From: Xanthoparmelia taractica
Lineage: Eukaryota; Ascomycota; Lecanoromycetes; Lecanorales; Parmeliaceae
Assembly: GCA_033085395.1 (NCBI GenBank)
Contig: MU853186.1
Coordinates: 62,001 to 126,000 of the forward strand
Length of the DNA stretch: 64,000 bases
Direction: 5' to 3'
The notes beneath the pieces are model-generated. The model did not search any database. It was given only the letters and a program-made list of their open reading frames with translations, and was not told the DNA's origin. The position numbers and the translations under genes were made by a program. Position 1 is the first letter of the stretch, and each line of letters begins with the position of its first letter. This document shows, piece after piece, positions 33,275 through 45,000 of this stretch.

Positions 33275-34230
33275 TTAATTCTCTGGTCTACTTAAGCAGT
33301 CAACCGTCTTCTGCGTTTTGGACATTCGAACTCGCTCTACCATTACTGTATATAGGAGGGATCAATATACCCAATCACATATTGTCAACTTTTGTGTACG
33401 AGTACCTGACACCGCGATTCATCGGAGTTTGGCTGCCTTTCTTCGAAACGTCACTTTTCGCTCTCAATTCATAGTTATGTAGATATTTGGAGAAGAACAT
33501 ACGCTACCTTTGCTAGGGTCCAACGCATGGGTACAGCTGATCAGACTACCTACCCAGGATGGCTGGCACGCCTGATTATGACTACGGAATCAATACCTTG
33601 ATCTTGGATGTTCTATAGGGACCCTGTGATCAGACGCACGCACGTACGACCTTTAGTACAGCCCTGGAGTCTAGCATTCATCATATCATCCAAGAGTTCT
33701 GTTTTCCTTGCCCGCATCATATCAAACAAATCCAACACCAGAGATTCAGAGCACAGCGCTCGAAACCAATCCGCAGCTGCTGTCGGGAAAAGATACCTGA
33801 CGACCACTGCGAGCTTTGCCGGAAGTGACCCGTGCAGTTAGATGTCTTCTTGATTAAGAGACTTTGAAAAACGCAGATTTGGTGCTGTTCGCCGTGCGCC
33901 AAGCAGTAAGTTCATATCAGAAGATGGCGAAGAGTCGCGCGGCTCATCCGGTAGAAGAGCGAATAGAGCAAACAAGGCAGGGCCTTCAAGGCGGGAAAAC
34001 CTGTAGCATTCTGTTTACTTTGTTCTTCGAAAATTAATAGAGGTTAAAGAGGAGTTGCCTACCAGTGTAAATGTCCGCTGGACCGTGAGCCAGGATTGAT
34101 ATGCCGCTGAGCGGGAGCTAAAAACAAGCAACACGCCCGAGCACTATCCGAAGGTATCGATAAATCCTTGCCCAAAATCAAACAGAAAATATGAAGTCCA
34201 TTCCAAGTTGCCGTTGAGGCCTATTCCACA
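33275..34230. other. Intergenic, nothing recognised
   Basis: 3' region of the TMEM115-type gene and promoter of RRP12. Only short frames without motifs. Confidence 0.5.
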
Positions 34231-37200
34231 ATGTCTTTGACCGAGAAGCTCGATAAGATCAGGTCGCCCAAATTGCAGAATCAGCGAGAGGTTGGCCAGG
34301 GCCCAATTCCCAGACCCTTCCAACCCCCCACTGACCGCAAGCAGACCTCCGTGGTACTCTCCGCAGTCGAAGACACTCTTAGAGACCAGAAGTATGGCTC
34401 AACCCCTACAGCATACTTTGCTGCCCTGCTTGCATTGCTCAGTCAATCAGTTTCCCCATCGAATGGCATTGTCAACAAAGAGCTCGCAACATCGGTTGTC
34501 TACCTCCTCGACATTATAGCACCCCACGTACCTGCGCCTCTCCTTCGATCCAAGTTTCCTCAAATCCTGACGAGCATTGCGCCTGTCTTGACCCATAATG
34601 ATATCGAGGCGCCTTTGATACGATCGTCCGTGGGATGCCTGGAATCGCTGTTGGTAGCGCAAGACAATGCAGCGTGGGCGCTTCCTCAAACCCAGGTCAG
34701 CCCACGGCGAGCTGTCGCAGGCTTACTAGTTCTCGCATCAGACCACAGACCGAAAATCAGAAAGAGAGCACAGGAAGCCGTCACGCATGTCTTGAAGAAT
34801 CCCCCGCCAAGTCCTTCCTTGGATCATCCAGCTGCGGATATGTGCGCCGAGACGGCCTTGCGAAGTGTCAGCGATATAGCTGCAAGTGGAAAAAGGAAAG
34901 GAAAGGGCCACAGACAGGAAGAACATCAGCCAGGTCTCATCCATGCGCTGCAGCTAGTCAAGACAATAGCTTCCGCTTCTGGAGGCTGGCCAAGTAAGAA
35001 GATCGAGCCGCTCTGTGAAGCCCTTATGAACATCTCGAGGTCAAACAATGAGTATCTCACACTGTCTGCTTTTGAGGTATTTGAAATCATGTTTGCGGGT
35101 ATGGTGGACGAGGTATCATCTGCAAAATTACCAAAGCTGATGGAAGCTATCTCCGAGCTGCGGCCTTCCCAGAACGATTCGCAACTGCTGCCTTCGTGGA
35201 TTGCCGTCATGTCGAGAGGGTATGATGTCTCGGCGCAAGTCAGCCCGGAGGACACTTTCCAAAAGTTGCCTGAGCTCTTCGAGATGATCTCTGGGTTCCT
35301 CGCTTCTTCGTCACACAACATCCGCGTTTCTGCTTCAGAGTGTCTAATCTCATTCGCGGTCAACTGTGTGCCTGATACAGCAATCCTAGAGCCTTCTATA
35401 TACAACGAGAAAGTGCTTGAGAAGATAGCGAAAGCAACTACTGCCCTTCTGAGTGTAAAATATCAATCCGCATGGATGGAAGTTTTCACTGTACTCTCAG
35501 CTCTTTTCTCCGCGTTCAGATGGAGGTCAATTGGTCTTTTGGACGATGTAGTAAAGGCCGTTGGGGAGTTACGAGGTAACGACTCATTCAATGGCAAGAA
35601 AGAAGCGGACGTTGTCCTTGGTCACGCTATCGAAGCTATGGGGCCAGACTCTGTCCTCCAAATACTACCGCTAAACCTTGCGAAGCCCAAGCCAGGTCAA
35701 CCAGGAAGAGCTTGGCTATTGCCCATCTTACGAGACCATGTCCAGAACACCAACCTTGCTCATTTCAAATCCGAATTTGTACCCCTGAGCGAAACCATGT
35801 TCCAAAAAGTATTAGATAATGGGAGCTCCGAAAAAACCATGGAAATCAAGATATTCGAGACCCTAGTGCAGCAAATCTGGGCGCTCTTGCCAGGCTATTG
35901 CAATCTGCCACTAGATCTGAGCACAGCATTTGATCAGAGCTTTGCCGAAATGTTGGCTAACTTGCTCTACAAGCAGACGGAGCTTCGGGTAGACGTGTGC
36001 AAAGCTCTCCAGATGCTTGTGCAATCAAATCAAGAGGTGGTCAGTGTCGAAGCTTCTGAGCAGGAAATACACCTCAAGCGGAGGACTACGAAGGGTGATG
36101 CGCAGAAGAACCTGGATCATCTGTCGTCTTATGCTGGAAACTTACTAGCAGTGCTCTTCAATGTCTATAGCCAGACTCTGCCGCAGTACAGGGGTTATAT
36201 CCTACAGTGCATCAACGCTTACTTGAGTATTACTCCCGAGAAGGTATGATACTTGAATACTGCTGAAATTTCATCGCTAAGACATCATAGGAGCTACTCG
36301 AGACCTTCCAGCGAGTCACAACGATGCTTGAAGCAGCCCTTACAGAATCCACCCATCAGACCCAGGCCGACAAGCAAAAGCAACCCTCTGTTGACAACAT
36401 GCCGCCAACAAGCCACACCCTCATGGATCTGATCATAACCCTTTCGATATACCTCCCTCGCCCTACCTTCCCTACGCTTTTCTCCCTCGCCGCCCTCATT
36501 CTCCCTCAGTCGTCCGATCCGCAACTTCAAAAGAAGGCCTATAAGCTCCTGCCCCGTCTCGCCACATCTCAAACAGGCACCCTCGCCCTCCAAGATCGCA
36601 ATGCAGAACTCCAAGCTCTGCTCCTGAACACCGCATCTACCGTCTCCGCCCCAGCCCGTCGTGACCGTCTCGCCGCGATAGCAATCGTTGTCGAGGACCT
36701 CCCCCAGACGACCCTCCACTTCATTCCTACTATCCTCTCCGAAGTCGTTATCTCGGCCAAAGAAGTCAATGAAAAGGCCCGCACAGCTGCATTCGATCTC
36801 CTTGTTCTCATGGCTCACAAGATGTCTCAAGGTGGACAGATCGATCAATCTCAGATCCCACACATGGCTGCCGACGCACCCATTGCGCAAGCCAGTCTCG
36901 AGGAGTTCTTCACCATGGTGTCCGCCGGACTTGTCGGCTCAACGCCGCATATGGTCTCTGCCAGCATAACCGCCTTGACGAGAACCTTGTACGAGTTCGC
37001 CTCGCAGCTCCCTCACGCGGTCATCGAAGATCTGGTCCAAACAATGGATTTGTTCCTTACCTCCACGAATCGCGAGATTGTACGTTCTGTTCTCGGCTTC
37101 ACCAAGGTGGCTATCATCTCCCTCCCTGAAGAAATCGTGAAACCAAAGCTCGACACACTCATTCCAGGTCTGATGTCATGGTCGAGAGAACACAAAGCGC

Positions 37201-38132
37201 AGTTCAGAGCCAAAGTGAAACACATACTTGAGCGCGCTATTCGGCGATTCGGCTTTGATGTCATTGAGAAACAGTGCCCAGAAGACGACAAAAGGTTTAT
37301 CAACAACATCCGAAAGACCAAGGAAAGACGCAAGCGGCACAAGGCAGCTGACGGCGCTGGAGCTGCTACAGAGGAGCCAGCGAAAAGAAAGAGCAGGTTC
37401 GAGAGCGAGTACGACGAAGCACTTTACGGTAGCGAATCATCCTCCGACTCTGGCCCGGGCTCGGACGAGGAGCGAGATTTGGAGCCTACCGGGCGAGAAG
37501 GGAGAGGGCGGACATACATCACCGAAGACGCCGACGAACCCCTCGATCTCCTCGACCGCAAATCCCTCGCCAACATCTCAAGCCGGAAACCGACGACTAC
37601 CAAACAAGCGCCTGCGAGACAGCGAAAGAACAAAACCGACCTCGACGGCAGACTCGTCTTCAACGACGACGGAGACGCTAATGATGACGATGATCCAATG
37701 GGCCTGGATTCCACCGGTCCAAACGTCACCGACGAAATGAGCCTCGAAGGCGGCATCAACGCATACGTCGACGCCATACGTGGCCGAGACGCCGTTCAGC
37801 GAGGCAGAGGCGGCAGACTGAAATTCACCAACAAGCGCGAGAAATCCAACGGTCACGGAGACTCCATGGACATAGATGCTGACGATGATGCTGGAGATGA
37901 TGGCAGGGCAGCGAAGAACGTAAACGGTGGCGCAGGGGCGAGGAAGCAAGTCCGGTTCACAGAAGCGAGGGGAGGGAAAGAGCGGAGCGGGAGGAATGGA
38001 AGCGCAAGCGGAAGAGGTGGTGGGTTCAAGGGAAGAGGAGGAGGAAGCATGGCGAGTAAAGTGCAAAGGAGAGGCTTAGGCGGCGCCAAGGTCAAAGGCG
38101 GGAGAGTTATGAAAGGCGGTGGGAGACGATGA
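34231..38132 (+). CDS. RRP12: Ribosomal RNA-processing protein 12 (Rrp12, NUC173 family)
   Basis: Exons 34231-36243 and 36291-38132 with a 47-nt intron (GTATGA, CATAG) in phase 0 encode 1284 aa, close to yeast Rrp12 (1228 aa). The protein is HEAT-like alpha-helical: TPTAYFAALLALLSQ, YLLDIIAPHVPAPLLRSKFP, the NUC173 core around MNISRSNNEYLTLSAFEVFE and GYCNLPLDLS, then KAYKLLPRLA and FLTSTNREIVRSVLGFTKV. The last ~250 residues are acidic patches alternating with basic, ending in an RGG-like tail (GRGGGFKGRGGG), as expected for a nucleolar export factor. Rrp12 works with Ran and karyopherins in nuclear export and late processing of pre-40S and pre-60S particles. The frame 36294-36890 on minus is a shadow. 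Confidence 0.95.
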
Positions 38133-38178
38133 GCGATAGGGGTTGGAGAGATTCCACCGCTTCCTGAAATACCTTACC

Positions 38179-38775
38179 TTATATAGAACCAACTTGGCAC
38201 GCTCTGAGTAGAAAGGAGCTCCTAGTTGACGATCCAATAAACGTAGATGTCCATTTTGAAAAGGAAGCTGTAGGAAGAATCCATGACAAAAGGCGGTCAA
38301 ATATTGCATCACGGCTACGTAGAATAACCCGGCTCAAGTCCCCATAGTTGTTGTCTATCCAGCCTATGCAGACAATGCTGCCTTCGAATCCCGTGAAGTA
38401 TCTGCGTTCTTGTATTTGCCTTTGGGAGTGAATGAATAACGCAGACTTCAGATCCCGTATAATGTTTGCATTCTTCAAAAGAGTACAGACTTGGATAAAC
38501 AATGGTTGCTGGGGGGATTCTCGGACTGCATCTCCTGTACCATTTGGATGTCTTATGTCTCTGGTTTCCCTGTAATCAGGTCGCCGGCGTAAATATGCAG
38601 GGGGCTTAACGTGTAGGGGTTTAACGCAGAGACTTCTTTTCTCTACTATGAAGGTCCTCCTTAATGAGTAGCAAATGTTACAGGTACACTCATACGTTAA
38701 TTTTATTTCCAGACACATATCAACATGAGGAATATCGGCCTGGGAAAAGACGTTTACGGATTCCTGTCCCCCCAT
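38179..38775 (-). CDS. Orphan 198-aa ORF, doubtful
   Basis: An uninterrupted minus frame from ATG 38775 to 38179, converging on RRP12. It has several cysteines (YECTCNICYSLRR), a basic middle and a hydrophobic C-terminal patch, but no motif I recognise. Third-position bias is weaker than in the neighbours. It could be an orphan gene or a chance frame in RRP12's 3' flank. Confidence 0.22.
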   Translation of the reverse strand: MGGQESVNVFSQADIPHVDMCLEIKLTYECTCNICYSLRRTFIVEKRSLCVKPLHVKPPAYLRRRPDYRETRDIRHPNGTGDAVRESPQQPLFIQVCTLLKNANIIRDLKSALFIHSQRQIQERRYFTGFEGSIVCIGWIDNNYGDLSRVILRSRDAIFDRLLSWILPTASFSKWTSTFIGSSTRSSFLLRACQVGSI

Positions 38776-39639
38776 CGTTTTCCTCTCCACAACCTAACCT
38801 AACCCTTCTCTCATCATTCAGCGATTCCTCTTGCTCTTTCCGACTCCTCTTCAAGTTCGACGAAGAACAGTATGACGCCGAAACTGACCGCACTCTGTTC
38901 CCGTCAGAAAGTACGTAGAAAGGGGCGAAATTCATAGGATGCGAAAGAAACTTAGTCCTCTGAGGGTTCTCCCAGGGACCCCCCTGCTAAGCCCTGACGC
39001 ATAAGAAGTAGAAGTATGTACGATCATCTCCGGGGCCGAAGCGACCCGCCAGTCTGCTTTATGCGCCTGCGGAGGTCCTCGCGATTGGTACATAACAACT
39101 ATTCTACCCCACTCCTTCCCTTTCTTTGGCGGGAAAAATCTGCAAACGTTTGACAGAAGCTGGGGCTGAAGTACAAGACTTGCATTGCATTTCAGCTGAT
39201 ATCCGCAATCGTGGCGGCTTTTGATCTGCAACGGCAACCGTGGAGGGAACCATGGTGATAATGTTGGAAGTAGGGGCCTGATCCTGGTCCGCACGCTATA
39301 TGTGTAACTCCGCTCTTCTGGAGGGTCACCTGGTTTCTCCTGCACGGTTAGTAGTATGATCGTGCTTGGCTGACCGTGCATGCTGAATGAAACGCTCCAT
39401 CATCATCTAGCTCTAGCCGTATGGTATGTAATTAAATTAAGGATGTTGGCTGTGGGTGGGGAAGTCCACCTAGGTGGTACCACTTTGCCAATCTTATGGA
39501 TCCGTGCAGCTATTCAAGCATTATTCTCTCGAACTGTTCAGACTAGGCCCTGACATCTTTCAACCCTTACAGTGTCTGCTTTTGCTGTACCAACGTCTCA
39601 AAGATGTAAAGTGTAACTTCTTGTTCTTCTTCAGGGGAA
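38776..39639. other. Intergenic, nothing recognised
   Basis: Contains a 149-codon minus frame (38932-39381) without ATG support or motif, probably chance. Otherwise only short frames. Confidence 0.4.
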
Positions 39640-40824
39640 ATCCCTCTCCCACCGTATACTCTGCATCCTGTACCTCCTCTATTGCCTCCCTTGTCAGATT
39701 TACAACTCTCTCTTGCTGTACCACTTGTCATCCACTGGGTCTTATCTAGGATGTTCTACTTCATGGAAGCATGTGGATACGGTCAGAAGTACAAATTACA
39801 CACGTCGGCGACTCGAAACCGTTGCCAACGACGGGAGTGGTTTCGAGCTGTTGTGGTAAATCACATTATCCAGACAATGCTTGGTGTCGTACTCGGAATG
39901 CTGGGAGACGGAGACGTGGCTGGGAAGGAGGAACAGCATTGCTGTTTGGACTAGAAGAATAGCGGCTGCACGCCGCACGTTTCCAAGTCTCCTTTCGTTC
40001 ATTGAAATTGGTGCTGAGGGCCTTGCACGCAACTTCGCTGGCTCAGGTATGAGACTGGCCACGCCGCTCCTTACCAGTGACCAAACGGGCAAATCCCCTT
40101 ATATAGCCATGGTGGATGGTCAAGACACGAGTCACGCAAGATTAGTTGCGGCAAAGATGCCATGTGCACGCGGTATTTACTGGTACATTAGTCCAGTTTG
40201 CGGCAGTGATATTCGCAGCAGACACGTGGCCGTACTTCGGCCATCGTTGGCTGCATCCAAATAAATGGGTATATTGTAGGTATACGACCCTGACCTCAGA
40301 GCGTTGTTGCTGACTCGAGTTGCATTCTAGAAAAGATTCATTCCATACATCACGACCTCTTCGTCCGTTACTCATTCGGCGCATCCCTCACGCACCCTCT
40401 TGAGGGTCTGTTCTTGGACAGTATTGGAACAGCAATCGCCTTTGGCATTTCGGGATGGTCTATTTGTCAAGGCATGTGGCTTTACGGGTACATCTCCCTA
40501 AAAGCAGTGACGGATCATTGCGGATATATCCTCCCCCTACAACCCTATCCGCATCATCACGGAGAAAGATGCCTACTACCACGAGTTGTATCACCAGGGC
40601 TGGGGCCTAAAGGTAAAGAATGACTTGACCTTGATTAGCAGATCGCACTGACATCTTTTCAGAGCCATTTTGCCGCACACTTCAGCTTCTGGGACCGTAT
40701 GATGGGTATATATTTGGCCGACAAAAGCGCTGGGGACGCACTGTATCAACGAAACCGCAACACGGCCGAACGTCAAATGAACTCCAAGAATACCGTTGAA
40801 GAGAGAGCTACTCCCGTGTCTTAG
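39640..40824 (+). pseudogene. Broken sphinganine C4-hydroxylase (SUR2-type) gene
   Basis: The full SUR2-type sequence can be followed from N to C terminus, but in changing frames. Segment 1 runs to TAG 39952: PPLLPPLSDLQLSLAVPLVIHW, KYKLHTSA, NHIIQTMLGVVLGM, DVAGKEE. Segment 2 is +1 from about 39930: IAVWTRRIAAARRTFPSLL. Segment 3 changes again near 40170: VQFAAVIFAADTWPYFGHRWLH, holding histidine box 1. An intron then ends near 40330, where segment 4 begins one base out of phase after an A4 run: KIHSIHHDLFV (box 2) and SLTHPLEGLFLDSIG. Another +1 lies at the C5 run near 40535: IRIITEKDAYYHELYHQGWGLK. A clean intron (40613-40662) leads to SHFAAHFSFWDRMMG and TAG 40822. At least four frame changes make it non-functional as read. 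Box 3 reads YHELYHQ where family members usually have HH. The intact enzyme would hydroxylate sphinganine to phytosphingosine in the ER. Confidence 0.8.
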
Positions 40825-41096
40825 CTTTGAAGGCGATAGCCAACGCCTAACTGCTTTAGGTATGCTATGACATCTTTCTGGATGTCACTATTTTCCTGAC
40901 TAGTAATGTGGGGTTTGAGCGTTGAGGCTTGCTTTTTGACTGCTTCCACATAATATAGAAAGAAATATAAGTACAAAAAGGTGATCGAAACCCCCGTACT
41001 TGTAGTCGGTCCATTTTGATCAATGCTGCTGGCTCTCTGTAGAAGCGCGCTACAAGGCGGCCGAAAACGGGTGCATGGTTTGTAGAGGAGAGTATA
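40825..41096. other. Short intergenic
   Basis: 270 bp between the broken hydroxylase and the methyltransferase. Nothing seen. Confidence 0.5.
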
Positions 41097-42004
41097 ATGG
41101 ACTCTACGAGAGCCTCAGAACCAAGTATACACCCCGCACTGGACTCTGAAATATGTTCTGTGATAATGGTAGTGGATTTTATTGTGCACCAAGTCTTGAT
41201 TGGTAAATGATCCTCTTTCTATGGCCCAAATCTTAGATTGCATCTCATCCTATTGAAGCCTCAAACTACATCAGCATCTCCGAGGGCGGCAGCCCCATCG
41301 ACATTGTCGAAATGGGCACCGAGTCCGGCCGCTGCTTCACAGACCTGTTCGAGCGCGCCAACGATACCGGCACACCGTTTCCACACATTCATTTCTATGG
41401 CATCGATCCCTCAGTGCCGATGCTGAAACGTGCCATGGCGTGGTTCGACAGACAGCCCGCGTTGAAGGCGATGGCGCCGATTGAGTGGGTCGAAGGCGTA
41501 AGCGAGGGTTTCCCGGACAAGCTGCCGCAGTTGAAGGGAGCCAGGGATCTGGTCATGCGGACTGGTGGTGGCTTCAGCCATCTGTGCAGCGAGGAGCAGC
41601 AGCTGGCGTTTCTGCGGCAGATGCGCGCTGCATTGCGGGCCGGCGAGTCGTCCGCAACGGGGATCATCTTGGTGTACAATCAGAGCATTCCGTCGCGTAA
41701 GACCGCCGCCGCGAGCAAGGTGTTTGAGGTTCCGTGGGAGGGGAGGAGCGAGGACGATCCGGGTGTTCTGTATCGAAAGTTCAGGAACGAGGTTACGTGG
41801 GAGGGGTCCGTGAAGCGTGATCGGTGGGATATTGACATTTGGAATGGGGGGGCGGAAGCTCATATAGAGAACGTTAACCATACATTGACGGATCTGGACG
41901 AGGGGAAATGGCCATCATTGGTGAAGCAAGCGGGTTTGAAGATCGAGAGGGAGGAGCTGGTAGAGGGGATGGGGATCTGCTTTTTTCTGAAGAGGATCGA
42001 TTGA
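41097..42004 (+). CDS. SAM-dependent methyltransferase-like protein, 5' junction unresolved
   Basis: The main exon is open from about 41215 to TGA 42002-42004 and reads SPIDIVEMGTESGRC, HIHFYGIDPSVPMLKRA, DLVMRTGGGFSHL and GIILVYNQSIPSRK, the order of motifs I to III of class I methyltransferases. The likely first exon begins at ATG 41097 (MDSTRASEPSIHPALD, then VVDFIVHQ). The join is not clean: GTCTTG (47-nt intron) keeps phase, whereas the better donor GTAAAT (34 nt) does not. Motif I has Glu at the middle glycine of GxGxG (GTESG), so SAM binding may be weakened. It could be an enzyme in decline. Its neighbour is the broken hydroxylase, and the gene-poor island follows. Confidence 0.6.
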
Positions 42005-45000
42005 GCGGTAGTACTCTGACTCGAGTCATTAGCAGATGTCTAGTTCCGTAGACAATTTTGGATTATTCGAAGAGAAGTTGAAGGCGTCTTCGTGCAAAGT
42101 GAAATCCGTTGAATCGTTTCTACGGACTTGAGGCCTGACAGTCTCGGCCCAACGCTTCCTCCGTTGGCCGCGTCGAATGGTTCCGGTGCATTTGTTCTGG
42201 ATGGGAACAGAGGAGCTTGCATCTGAGGAGCATTGAGAAGAAAAGTAGTAAGCGCTATATATGTTGGTTGCAGCAACGAATATGGTTGCCTGAGCGCTGA
42301 AATGCCAAAATTGAGGCCACTCAGGATGCTATCGCGAGGGAATAGGAGTTGAAATATCAATTAGATCTCCACGAGCACGCTCAGTTCCTAAGACGGAATT
42401 CACACTCTCACTTCGATACGACCTAGTACATGACACTGAATAAAGGATCACCGGGTACTGGTATTGGCTTCTTGAACATATGGATTTCCAAAGATGGTCC
42501 CTCAGTATGAAGTCGAGCGTGCTTTGGTACAACAGCAGTATTGGCGATGCATTTGACTACGTATTTTTGATATGATTCGATGGATGCCCAGAGACCTAAG
42601 TAAATTGTTGCTGCATTGATCGAACAGCTACCTTAGCGGAAAGCTATGAGAATCTCGAGCTGTAATGATACAATTATTTTCTCTGATACTGTCTGAGGAG
42701 CATCCGATTGTAGTGACTGTGATGAACCTATATCTTAGAAGTTACTGTCTTCTATTAGCGACGTTGTAGATTACGTTGTCATGAATTTTACGAACCCTTA
42801 AAATTACGATCTTAACATCGTTCTGTACTCTGGTCTAATTTCTGAATTATTCACGCTTTTGAATTCAAAGCCAGAGATTCACGATGTGACGAACTCTCTT
42901 TACGGAGGGTGGCCGAGGGGTATGCTGTAGGGGGTGTACATCTAATTAATCAATATTACGTCGATCACAATATACGTACAATCAAGGGCCGATATGGTAA
43001 TTAGGAAAGTACGTTCCTATGATAGGACTGTCTGATAACGAGAACGATCCGAAGTTACCGTTTCAAAATAAAAGGCGTATTAACGCGAAATTATTACAGT
43101 AATAAGGTATGTCAAGGCAGCCCATGACACATGGCCCACGTTAAGAGGTTGCATCAAATAGCTCTGTAATCGCTCAGGACATTACGCAAATCTTTATTGT
43201 CATGGACGCCCTGTACGAATACAAAGAAGCGCCCAGGAGACGAATTCTAAACTTGATCTCAGACATGGTAATAAAATCTTCGTTACCAGCAGACCCAAGG
43301 CCGAAATAAATCCCTTCCCTGGGGAAATTAGGAGTATCGACAATTTGGCTTACCGCTTTCGCTGTCGAGGACGATATCTGTTCTCCCATTGCTCGAGATG
43401 AGAGCCCTTTAAAGGCTCCTCTAGTTACAGCCCTCATATATTCTGGCAGAGCACCTATTGGCAGTCGGTATGTCTGCGGTTGTCGCCCCTGTGTATGGCT
43501 TTTGTGATCTCAAAAGTCCCTATTCTAGATCGTTGGCCGTCTTGGTCATAGCGGACCGCCAGGGCTAAAGACAGTAATGGACGGTCGGCAACGTATCACT
43601 CAGGATAAAGGTGATTGGTTGAAGCTGTCTGCGAGTTGACTGCATTAGCCGTGAGACAGTGGCATTAGGCAGAGCCGTTAGTGTGTACTAAAGCGAGTGA
43701 TGCAACTATAGAAAATCTTCGAAAGCATGTTGTTGAAATTGGGGAACTTTAGCTCAGCCATGGACTCCCTCGGGAGACCAATACCATGGGGGACACTGTG
43801 GGCTGATAGTCGAAACATGGCTAGAGCATGAACTGGGCCGCTAAAGCTGTCTAATGAGTAGGCTCTGACGCCGAACGAAAGGCTCGTGAGCACAGCCTAC
43901 AGACCCACGCATAGCCGACTAATAACATTGTTGTTGTGGAACTCGGTTGGAGCACTGTCACCAGTATAGAAGTCTTGTGGATATTAATCAGAGTGAAAAA
44001 GGTGCCGGAAGCACTGACCAAGCGTTTCGTTTCTGGATTGAGCCGCGTAGGTCTTATTCCGTGGAGAAGCAAAGAGCAAAGTGACGCGCTGTTGTTCTTG
44101 ATGCAAAAGAGATGCTAACAACCTTTGAATTTTTGCGACACTGTAGATGTTTGTGACCTTGTTCTCTTTTCAGATCTACCTCGAGCCCCGTCATTCAATC
44201 TATTACCTTTATTCTGCAGGTCCTGCGACAGTGATTCTATGGGGATCAATCTGAAGCAGTTGCCTGCTTGATGCCCGGAGATAATTGTACAAACTGTGTC
44301 TATGACCGATGCTTTATAGTCACAGAAGTTAGTTGAGAGAGATAGTAATACAGCAAGCGAAGGTGGCCAGCCATCTGCTCGGCAAAGCCATGTCGATACA
44401 TTGGCAGATTTTCGGAACACTCTAAAGTAATCATGAATAGCATGATGAAAGATGGGGATGCGACTTTCCCAGAATGTGCGACACGGGCTGAACATGAAAG
44501 CCAGTAGCAAGCCGTCAAGGAGGCAGAGGATGTTTACAAAGGAAGCTTGGAACCTTTGGCGCCAAGCGTCTTGAGAGCATCCGCGGATTCCTTTAAAGGA
44601 ATTGACAAATAATCAGATGGATAATCAGCGCCTGTGATGCTTTGATCCGACGCCTGACTCGAGACTCTGTATTCACAGGTATCGCAGACTCACGGTAGAT
44701 TATTCTGTAACTGCGTGTATGTAGTCCGTTAGGTCTGCTGCCAACCATGGTGGTATCAGCTGACGGGAAGCACGCTCCAGCCTTGGAGCCGTGGAAGCCG
44801 AAACTCTGGCTGTACCTCTTGGATGGTGCCATTCAGCCTGTTGCAGTGTTAGTGCAACATCGGCGATGACGAATGAAGCGGTTCGCGCTGTGAAGCTCTG
44901 CTGTAGAAGTGGGCAAGTCGTGACCAATCCGTTCGGTTTCGAGACATTGGGGCAAATTACATTTTACGTGCAGGCGAAATTGCAGGATGGGGGTTTGAGA

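Noticed and set aside
36294..36890. Minus frame of 198 codons opposite RRP12
   Set aside because: Antisense shadow of a strongly coding exon with high third-position bias; no motif.
37578..38066. Minus frame of 162 codons at the RRP12 3' end
   Set aside because: Antisense of the RGG and acidic tail; low-complexity reading.
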